Positions 56,250 through 64,000 of a stretch of DNA of 64,000 bases are shown in pieces. The DNA comes from Oscheius dolichura (Eukaryota > Nematoda > Chromadorea > Rhabditida > Rhabditidae). The DNA is taken from NCBI GenBank assembly GCA_932521035.1, contig OW051496.1:2852001-2916000 (forward strand). The letters run 5' to 3'. The notes under the pieces are model-generated. The model saw only the letters and a program-made list of their open reading frames with translations, was not told the DNA's origin and made no database searches. Within the stretch, counting starts at the first letter, position 1; every line of letters begins with the position of its first letter. The translations under genes were made by a program, and so were the position numbers.

Positions 56250-57257
56250 GACAATTATTTTTAAAAAGTGGAATACGAAAAAGCGGCGGTGGTTAGGTTC
56301 CCCCGGCATACAAAAAGCGGAAGGAGTTGATCGAGCGAAAGGAGAGCAAGATTGGGGTGGAGATCGGACAAAAACCGAGCAATAATGAGTGGAATGAGCA
56401 AAAAATGACCAATGTCTATACAGGAAACCGGACAAAAGAAGAGCAATATAAACTGGAAAAGCCCAATCAGTTTTACCTAACCACCGCCTCTTTTTTTAAG
56501 AGCTGAGACAAAGCTGTCTGGGCTCTTTGAAACGTTCTTCATCGCGCAGCTTCATGTTCAATGCTGTCTATTCTTTTCTTTTTGTAACTAGCCACCCTCA
56601 TTCCATTTACAACTTTCACATTTCTTTTTTTGTCGGGGGGTTGCCGGTCCCCGCACCCCCAGCTGATTATTTCACTTCAAAGACTCCGACAAAGGGTGAC
56701 AGAGTGAAGATCCAGACTTCTTATATTTTCTGGACAATAGCATGGTACAAGTGGGAAGAAGAGACTGGCAGGCTAAGAAAGGCAGTCATGAAAATTGTAA
56801 ATGTGAGAGGGGGAGATAGAGCTGGTAAGCCGATTTCTTTTTGGGAACAACTTCCCGCGCGGCCGGGGGCAGAGAAGGACGTCAGTTCCTCAAGATCTCA
56901 ATTAATCGGACTCCAAAACATTATTACTTCTTATTATTACTCAAAATTTACTCCTTATATAAAACTCTTTGTGAGCTGAAATGAACCCGGACCCAGTGAG
57001 GGGGAGGTTTCCTCTTAAAAGAGGCGGTGGTTAGGTAAAACTGATTGGGCTTTTCCAGTTTATATTGCTCTACTTTTGTCCGGTTTCCTGTATAGATATT
57101 GGTCATTTTTTGCTCATTCCACTCATTATTGCTCGGTTTTTGTCCGATCTCCACCCCAATCTTGCTCTCCTTTCGCTCGATCAACTCCTTCCGCTTTTTG
57201 TATGCCGGGGGAACCTAACCACCGCCGCTTTTTCGTATTCCACTTTTTAAAAATAAT
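56250..57257. mobile_element. Inverted-repeat element, about 237-nt arms, each bordered by GGTGGTTAGGT
   Basis: Left arm 56250-56487 and right arm 57012-57257 are near-identical inverted copies (AAGTGGAATACGAAAAAGCGG at the left outer end, CCGCTTTTTCGTATTCCACTT at the right). Each arm starts and ends with a GCGGTGGTTAGGT word, in opposite orientation. The 520-nt centre has no recognisable gene. It follows the envelope-like gene by about 90 nt. Confidence 0.85.
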
Positions 57258-58075
57258 GACCTCATAACTTTTGATAGAGACCGTTTTACAGTACACATGA
57301 GCACTTCCTAGGTAGATCTCGGAGTGGCCGATCTCATAAAACAAACTAGAAAAAAATTCTATGTAATTGCGAAATTTACCGGGCGTTTCAAAAAAAACAG
57401 TGAGTTTTGTCATTTTTGCTGGTGCGCTATGTTCCCGGCCACTTCTGAAAAAAAAAACTGAATACGCCGTTCGATCGGGCTCGCAGAGTTGATCAAAATC
57501 ATCTATCAAACTTTTATTTTTCATGTAAAATCATTTCCCAATCGATTGTCAAATAGGGTGCCACGCAGTCCGAAATTACGGCTCGAGGGTTCGATCCCGC
57601 TCGGCGTCGATCTTTTATACTTTCTTTTGCTTTTTTCTTTTTTGCAGCAAACACCTTCTTTTGCAAAGATGAAGCCATATCAAAAAAAGAAAAAAAGAAA
57701 AAGAGACTTTCACGGAGAGGATTCGAATCCCCGACTCTATATCCTGTTTTGCAGAAACCCACTGCGCCATTTGGCCAATTTTTAGAAAAAGAAGGTTTTC
57801 CACGGAAAATTAAAGTTTGATAGATGATTTTGATCTCTGCGAGCCCGATCGAACGGCGTTTTCAGTTTTTTCGGAAGTGGCCAGGAAAATAGCGCACCAG
57901 CAAAAAATGACAAAACTCACATTTTTTTGAGACGCCCGGTAAATTTCGCAATTACATGGAATTGTTTTCTAGTTTGTTTTATCAGATCGGCCACTCCGAG
58001 ATCTACCTAGGAAGTGCTCATGTGTACTGTAAAACGGTCTCTATCAAAAGTTATGAGGTCATTGACAGGACTTAT
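57258..58075. repeat. Head-to-head dimer of the 6950-type repeat with a tRNA-like centre
   Basis: 57258-57540 is the AATGACCTCATAACTTTTG repeat in plus sense; 57790-58072 is the same repeat inverted. The centre contains a B box GGGTTCGATCCCG (57585-57600, plus) and a minus-strand tRNA-like unit at 57700-57780 (complement of TGGCGCAGTGGG and GGATTCGAATCC). Confidence 0.8.
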
Positions 58076-58089
58076 ATTGGATTTTTTAC

Positions 58090-58345
58090 ATTTGAAAAAA
58101 TTCACTTTTGTTATACTTTTGCTTATAACTTTTCTGGCATTCATCGTCCTGAAATAAAAGTTACGGCATCCGATTCCCCGTGATCTCTAGATATGTTTAG
58201 TAGCAGAAATTATAAAAAAAGGTAAAAATGCGACCGCAAAATGAAACAAACAAGGTGAGATGTCATAAAAATCAAAGAAACTATATTTTCTAGATTCGGT
58301 GAGGGAGAACGTTTTTCGGTGATATCACCCGGTGAGGGAGAGCGT
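58090..58345 (+). repeat. Second copy of the 2940-3265 repeat
   Basis: Shares CTTTTCTGGCATTCATC, AAATAAAAGTTACGGCATC and GATTCCCCGTGATCTC, then a GGTGAGGGAGA/GGTGATATCACC tail. Confidence 0.7.
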
Positions 58346-59474
58346 TGGCCCCTGCCGGCTCCATCACCATTCCTCTCTCCGCTGCCTAACGGTCGAATGG
58401 ATGAAGCCTTGCGGCAAAAACATACCCCCCATCTCGTTCTTGTTCCTAGTATTTTATTGTGTGTTTCTTTCACTTTCACTATTTACGTTGCTTTTATTTG
58501 TCTCGGAGTTCTCGCTGTTTTCCATCTTTGTTGTTCGACCTTGTGTTCCGCTCGACAAATTTAAAGGCTTGCATCACGCCCGAAAGCTTTTTCCACTTGA
58601 AACGGATTTCTTCGTCGAGACGAATAACTGTCACTACCGATACCAAATAGTACGACAAATGAATTCATCCATCTTGATCTATCCCGACTCACAAGGGGAC
58701 CTTTTTAGTTGTCCCTGGCTTCACGCAACCTACATCACTCGATAGCCATCAAATTCAGTCCTAGAAATCGTTTTAAAATTTCTCCAAATGACCCGTGTTA
58801 CGGTACGCAACGCCATCATGTTTAAGACTCGGTCTCCGTAAGGCTCGAGCATACATGGGCAAAACACCCAATTTCGGGCGCACCCGATTTTGGGCGCGCC
58901 CGTTTTCGGGCGTAAAATGGGCGTAGACTGGAGTGTCGGATGTTTGTGTCTGTATCTCGGGCATTTCTTGGTCAATTTCAAAACTTTAACCTGCATCTTG
59001 TAGAGCACGTCAAGACGACTCTAACCAGCCTGCTCACATCTCAAACGGGCTGAAAGAAAATCGCTAGCCTCACAAACGTTGACTTGGTCGAGTACTGACA
59101 ATTGTAGGACCCCCAATAGTTCTCCTACAATTGTAGCAAATCGAAGCCTTGATAAGAGTTGTCAAAGCTGTCAACAGGCACCAAGAAGCCAACAATTTCC
59201 AGAGCTATTCGATATTGCAACTGTTTCTCTGCTACAAATTGAGCCTGCAATCATCTCCCGCATTCAAGTGGTCTTGAAATAAAAGTGATTGATTATTCTG
59301 GTTAACTCATTATTTTCTTAACTTTCCATATTCCCCTCGTCATCCCCATCAAATTCGACCCCTACTACCCTTTTTCCCCGTTTGAAAGTGACTTGACCCC
59401 AGTCGAAATCCTGTCGAAAAGCCGTACTTCGACCGTTTTCAACCGCCGCGGTCAGCCATTCTCGCGTCTTCTTC
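58346..59474. other. Spacer, no gene recognised
   Basis: A CGGGCGCACCCGATTTTGGGCG tract near 58876-58915 gives GC-rich short repeats. No coding chain was found. Confidence 0.4.
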
Positions 59475-59697
59475 AGCATGTTGCATGTGGCATGCGATAT
59501 AAATGGCGAAAAATAAATAATAACACATCAAACGAATCTGAAATAGAATTTGATGAATTCCTTTTGAGTCTCATATTGCTTTTGCTTCTACTTATTTTTT
59601 ACACATAGCCTAGCATGTTATCAACATCTTATAACATATTTTCATTTTCATTGTTTGTTGTATTGCTTCCTCTTGTTGTTTTATCTTTTCTATTTCC
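59475..59697 (-). repeat. Inner-arm fragment of the 19-20.6 kb foldback in front of K6
   Basis: Corresponds to 20195-20405 in opposite orientation (GCATGCGATATAAATGGCG, AATAGAATTTGATGAATTCC, CATAGCCTAGCATGTTA). It joins the Kelch 5' flank at CCGAATTGCCGGC and replaces the distal promoter block seen at K1 and K2. Confidence 0.75.
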
Positions 59698-59863
59698 GAA
59701 TTGCCGGCAAAAAATTATAATATCCAAACACTGGCAAAAACGACAGTCGCAACAATTTCCGTTTCTTATCGAAGTCTCCCTTATCAAGGACTGTCCCTGT
59801 CTCTTCCCTTGTTCAAATCGACTTTTCCAATTTTTTCTCAACCTTTCCATTTCAGCTACTCTA

Positions 59864-61445
59864 ATGGCAACTAATCCTTCTGAAGCGAATACCCACATGG
59901 TTGGAGAACTAATGGAAAGAATAAGTAGGCTGGAGGCGGAAAATAGAGAATTGAAGAGGAAAATGGAGCAGAACTCGGGTAGAAACGGTATGTTGGGGGG
60001 TGATAATGAGTCTTTCAAAAATATGAAATAGATGCGTTAGGGATAGAAAATGAGGAGATGAAACGACTTCGACGGGAAACAGAAGATGGCTTGAGTTGCA
60101 TACGAAATGACTTTTCGGGGAGATTGAAAGAAGTATCCGACAAGCAACAAGGGGGTGAGAAATCATTGAAACCTTTTAGAACTCGAGAGAAATTTCAGTT
60201 TCCGATGCTATAACGGCTTTACAAGAGGGCATCGCAGAGATTTCTCACAAAAGTCAGCCAGATCTAATACTTTTCAGTGTTACTAATGTTTAGTTGGAAG
60301 GATGGAAGGAAAACAAAGTGAAGATCGTCTTACAATCCAGGCGAGACCCGTTCCTTTGGAAGAAAAAAGACAATTGATCCCAGGACAAGTGGATAAGGGA
60401 ACGGTGGGGTATTGGGGAATAGAATAATAACATTCTTTTAGATTTTAGTCCTTGGAGGAAGAAAAGATGGCAGAGAAAGTGATGAAATGGTCATTTTGAA
60501 ACAAGACAGATGGATCAAATTGCCGTTGGAATTACCGAAAGAACTTGATGCCGGAGGTGCAGTATATCTGGATGGAGAGATCTATATATTCGGTGGTATA
60601 TTCATGAAGAAAGAATTATACAAATTGGATAACAAAACATTGGAAGGGATACGATTGGCAGATATAAATGAGGAACGATGGGGTGTTTCAAATAGCAGTG
60701 TGGAATGGAGAGGATCCATCTGGGTGTTTGGAGGATGGAATGGAAACGGCCGCTTGAAAAGTGTGGAACGATATGATCCGAAGGAGAACAAATGGATTAA
60801 AATGCCGTAAGTTGAATACTATTCTCCAATTTTTCTCTTCTGCTCGGTTTCCAACGGCCGCTTCGTCTCTCAAACGAGATGATACAACATCTGATACAAG
60901 GCTCAATCAGGGCTAATCAATATTTTAGGGACATGAAATATTCTCGAGATAGTGCAGCTGCAGCAGTTCATAATGGCAAATTCATTGTCTGTGGTGGATG
61001 GGAGGATGATTCGAATCGTTTGATAAGTGTGGAATGTTTCGACCCGGAGAGTGGTGTCTGGACGGAGCTGAATAATATGCCAACACCTCTTTCTCATCAT
61101 TCTCTCGTTTCTTATGGAAATAATCTCATTTTAATGGGAGGGTATGATGGAAAGACACAAGTCAATACTGTACTGGAAGTGAGTAATCTAGAAGGAAACG
61201 GAACATGGAAACAACTGCCGCCAATGAAACAACCTCGATGTTTCTTTTCTGCAGCAGTCCTTGACAATGAGATTTTTGTAATTGGAGGATATGGATATGA
61301 CACAGACAAATATCTCGATAAAACTGAAATATTTGATGGAAAAAGCTGGAGAGAGGGTCCCCAGCTTCCCAATGGGTGCCATGGTATGTCTTCAATTGTT
61401 ATTCCCCGCCATTTGGCTGATATCCTTTCTAATTCCACAGAGTAA
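59864..61445 (+). CDS. K6: coiled-coil/Kelch protein, second longest copy
   Basis: Six exons: 59864-59987, 60032-60154, 60199-60252, 60294-60403, 60442-60806, 60929-61445. They sum to 1,293 nt and give 430 aa in frame. Relative to K1, a deletion removed exon 2, its introns and the first part of exon 3. The next exon now uses ATGAAATAG as acceptor, a site lying in what is coding sequence in K1, and phase is preserved. The coiled coil is shortened but present (RLEAENRELKRKMEQ). Six Kelch blades (IYIFGG, IWVFGG, FIVCGG, LILMGG, IFVIGG) are intact. The last intron is 122 nt, without the K1/K4 insertion. TTTCAG lies 8 nt before the ATG. Confidence 0.87.
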
Positions 61446-61454
61446 TCCCCTATT

Positions 61455-61957
61455 AAACAAATAAATCTTTCCCTCCATTTAAAGTATTCCTATTCAAGAG
61501 GATTAATTTCAAAAATTGTTGAAAATGTGGTGTTTTGTGTTTTTTGATCCTTATCTAAAGCGTTGTCGCAATAATTTTTGTGTGGTTTGTACCGTGAAAT
61601 TTATTTGTAACGGAATTTAAGTCGACGATAAGAATTGTTATTATAGTAGGGTGATGGATAAGTCCTGTCAATGACCTCATAACTTTTGATAGAGACCGTT
61701 TTACAGTACACATGAGCACTTCCTAGGTAGATCTCGGAGTGGCCGATCTGATAAAACAAACTAGAAAACAATTCCATGTAATTGCGAAATTTACCGGGCG
61801 TTTCAAACAAAGTGAGTTTTGTCATTTTTGCTGGTGCGGTATCTTCCCGGCCACTTCCGAAAAAACTGAGTACACCGTTCGATCGGGCTCGCAGAGTTGA
61901 TCAAAATCATCTATCAAACTTTTATTTTCTGTGGAAAACCTTTATTTTCAAGAAATT
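61455..61957 (+). repeat. 3' flank of K6, duplicate of the K1 3' flank
   Basis: Nearly identical to 6740-7245, including the AATGACCTCATAACTTTTG repeat portion. Shows that the duplicated unit included about 500 nt of downstream DNA. Confidence 0.8.
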
Positions 61958-62150
61958 GGCCAAATGGCGCAGTGGGTTTCTGCAAAACAGGATAGAAAGG
62001 TCGAGAGTTCGGATCCGCTGGGTGATATTCCTCTTTTTCTTTTTTTCTTTTTGTTGATATGGCTTCATCTTTACAAAAGAAGGTGTTTGCTGGAAAAAAG
62101 AAAAAAGCAAAAGAAAGTATAAAAGATCGACGCCGAGCGGGATCGAACCA
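61958..62150 (+). repeat. tRNA-like SINE-type unit
   Basis: AAATGGCGCAGTGGGTTTCTG (A box) and GAGTTCGGATCCG (weak B box), followed by T-rich sequence and, at 62125-62150, an inverted B box from a second tRNA-like piece. Same order as the 57.5-57.8 kb centre. Confidence 0.55.
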
Positions 62151-62317
62151 TTCGAAATAAACCTTCATATATATTAGTTCTGTGTTCCTATAGGCTTGAC
62201 ATAGTTTATTAGGCTCTACATACTTTTAGCCGGTCAATGGAATTTTCTTCGGAGTAGTAGCTTGTTCACTTCTTAACCATTTTTAATAATTCGAAGACTA
62301 TCTTTGGATACAGCCGC

Positions 62318-62462
62318 AGAATGAAAGAGAGACGGTGGACAAGCAATGCTTCGGAAAATACAGCCGCAGAAGGAAATCGATGTTATCCCTCGTCCACCGT
62401 CTCGATTTCATTCTGCGGCTGTATTTCCCGTAGCATTCCTTGTCCACCGTCTGGATCGAATG
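62318..62462. repeat. Inverted repeat built on ACAGCCGCAGA and GACGGTGGACAAG
   Basis: ACAGCCGCAGAATGAAA, GAGACGGTGGACAAG and GGAAAATACAGCCGCAGA at the left pair with TTTCATTCTGCGGCTGT and CCTTGTCCACCGTCT at the right. A small foldback; non-coding. Confidence 0.7.
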
Positions 62463-63210
62463 ACCATGGTTTGACCTGACTTCCCGCTTTCTATAAATTT
62501 TTTTATCTTTTTTCGCAAAACACGAAAGTGGTCGTTCACGTCGCTGCGGGACCCATGAACGCTATTATAGATTCCCTGACGGTCCATTTAAAAGAGTTAA
62601 AACTCTTCTGGCGCAAAAGACCTGTTCAGACAGAGTTAAGAGGATCAGCTCTAAATCGCTTTAAGCCCGGATGGCCACCGGCAGCTTCATTCTCTCTGCA
62701 GCCAGTACCATGTGCGACTGTTGTGGTTGGTTCTTTTTAGTGCAAATTTGTTTGATGCGCAGACTCCTTTTTGATAGCGAGACCCTAGAATCCCTGTTTT
62801 AGTGGGTGGGCTAAACGTTTCTCTATAGCGCAGGCCCTAAAAAGCAAAAACGATTCGCAACCATGTTGCAAGTGTCTGCCTCACATAAAATGAACGATAA
62901 CACAGTGTTTGTGTACAATGTTTCACCATGCGGCGATTTCCGGATAATCCAAGTATATCATTCCATGGGGAAAAAATTTCTCTAAATATCTGTTATCAGG
63001 AAGTGCCAAGTGGGCAGCGTTCCGAAGCAATTTGAGAAAAAAAGACTTGAAAACAATTATTTTTTTGTGAAAACGGCCGCTCAAGTAAAAGTGAGCAGAG
63101 AAATGAAAAAACTGCGCTAGTGGACCGAACTTCGGTCTATGGGACCGCAGCCCGATCCTACAGTCCGCACGAGTGCTTGTGGTCTTACTACGTTCATATT
63201 TTAAACCTCG
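62463..63210. other. Spacer, no clear gene
   Basis: The ORF at 62528-62740 lacks splice or domain support. The region directly precedes the coiled-coil exon that begins near 63223. Confidence 0.35.
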
Positions 63211-63222
63211 AATTTCTTTCAG

Positions 63223-64000
63223 CCATCTTCGGAGACTTAGTGAACTTGGTGAAGGAAGTCAAAGAAGACATGAAGGAGATGAAGAGCCAGCAACAGTTGC
63301 TCATGGAGATTGTTGGTGCCGGCCGGGAGAACAGCCAGCTGAAGACGATTGTGGCTGAATCGGCCAACCAGAACATCCACGGCAAAAACATCGACGGAGT
63401 GATGCCTACCGGCAGGAGCGATGACCAGGAAAAAGCGCAAAGAAAAAGCATGTACCACTTGAGGCTATTCGCACCACTCCTGCAAAAGCCTGTAGGCAGG
63501 TGGCAGTGCCAAAGATGCCGATTCGACATAGCCAGCCGCCGCTAAAGACTGCCATGCCAATGCTGGTCAGGCAAGCGGATTTCCAGCTACTGGAACTAAG
63601 AAACAGCTCGAACGAATCTCTCTGGATTTTGGCCCCCCTTGGAAGGCTTAGTGAGGTAAGCAGTGATAAGAACGGAACAAAGCAGCTGCTAGTTAAATCT
63701 GGAATGAAGTTTGAGTTTCGAGTCGGCGCCAAGATCTAGAGGTGCAGTTGTTTTGGAAATAATTAATTAAATTCTTCTTCAGGGTCTGAGACTGGTCTGT
63801 AGCACTAGTAAAGACTTTGAAAAGGCAAAAGCCTCGGAAATAGGTGAGGGTTTTATCATCCATTGAATACTGAAGCTTTCAGAATACTATCACGAGTTCG
63901 TGCTTCTTGTCCGGGACAGCTCCGCCTTTTAGTCTTTCTACGAAGCTCGTTTCGGGACAATTGCTCACCACTTTAGCTGCTAAAGCTACCATTGGTGGAG
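63223..64000 (+). CDS. Partial unknown gene with coiled coil, running off the window
   Basis: An exon after TTCTTTCAG at 63222 encodes a coiled coil (LVNLVKEVKEDMKEMKSQQ) and a Gln/Asn/Asp-rich stretch. The frame seems to change around 63455-63470, where the downstream frame (KMPIRHSQPPLKTAMP, then LLELRNSSNESLWILAP) runs to a GTAAGC donor at 63656. Further possible exons are 63782-63842 (after CTTCTTCAG) and from about 63883. No family recognised. The frame change means an unseen splice or a lesion. Confidence 0.45.

Noticed and set aside
56527-56979. ORF of 150 aa in the centre of the 56.25-57.26 kb inverted repeat
   Set aside because: No domain, low-complexity start and no splice support; retained only as part of the element centre.
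1-64000. Bacterial or phage origin
   Set aside because: No operons, Shine-Dalgarno sites or long uninterrupted ORFs; splice-signal-bounded exons and trans-splice-type starts throughout.
1-64000. CRISPR array
   Set aside because: Repeats are inverted or dispersed; no regularly spaced direct repeats with unique spacers.

Overview
The window reads as a nematode (roundworm) nuclear genome, probably a rhabditid such as Caenorhabditis or a relative. The signs are: (i) many introns of 35-60 nt ending in TTTTCAG or TTTTAG; (ii) several genes whose first ATG lies 2-20 nt after a strong acceptor with no upstream exon, the layout of spliced-leader trans-splicing; (iii) a typical worm anion-selective Cys-loop channel; (iv) the short word TTACTGTAG scattered through introns and spacers. 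No prokaryotic gene organisation is present. The species is not identified. Gene models were built by eye from splice signals and checked by frame arithmetic across exons.

Layout. 1-1621: 3' part of a MULE-type transposase gene. 4644-8029: a coiled-coil/Kelch gene (K1) plus a duplicated terminal Kelch exon. 8510-13437: two tandem coiled-coil plus Ran-binding-domain genes, separated by a 0.77 kb foldback element carrying tRNA-like sequence. 13.8-19.0 kb: no gene recognised. 19.0-20.6 kb: a large foldback element. 21144-22706 (-): Kelch copy K2. 25086-34883 (+): a complete 18-exon Cys-loop anion channel whose last intron holds a two-exon secreted-protein gene on the other strand. 35057-39488 (-): K3, a 1,037-codon, 12-exon gene with a long charged N-terminus and a Kelch propeller. 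39.9-41.6 kb (-): a degenerate P-loop GTPase-like gene. 43006-44655 (-): Kelch copy K4. 45719-48.0 kb (-): K5, a fused Kelch gene with about nine motifs and a frameshift, abutting a 3'-truncated MULE transposase (48.0-49.8 kb). 50.4-56.2 kb (+): a macro-domain gene followed by a virus-envelope-like membrane protein gene. 56.2-58.3 kb: nested inverted repeats. 59864-61445 (+): Kelch copy K6. 63.2 kb to the end: a partial unknown gene.

The dominant theme is an expanding Kelch family in repeat-rich DNA. K1 (473 aa), K6 (430), K2 (393) and K4 (340) share almost the same propeller and flanks, but their N-terminal coiled coil is progressively shorter, and every change keeps the frame. The most unusual segment is 50.4-56.2 kb, where a half macro domain gene sits directly upstream of a signal-peptide/transmembrane glycoprotein resembling a viral fusion protein. 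This may be a virus-like element or a domesticated remnant of one; no polymerase or integrase was seen with it.
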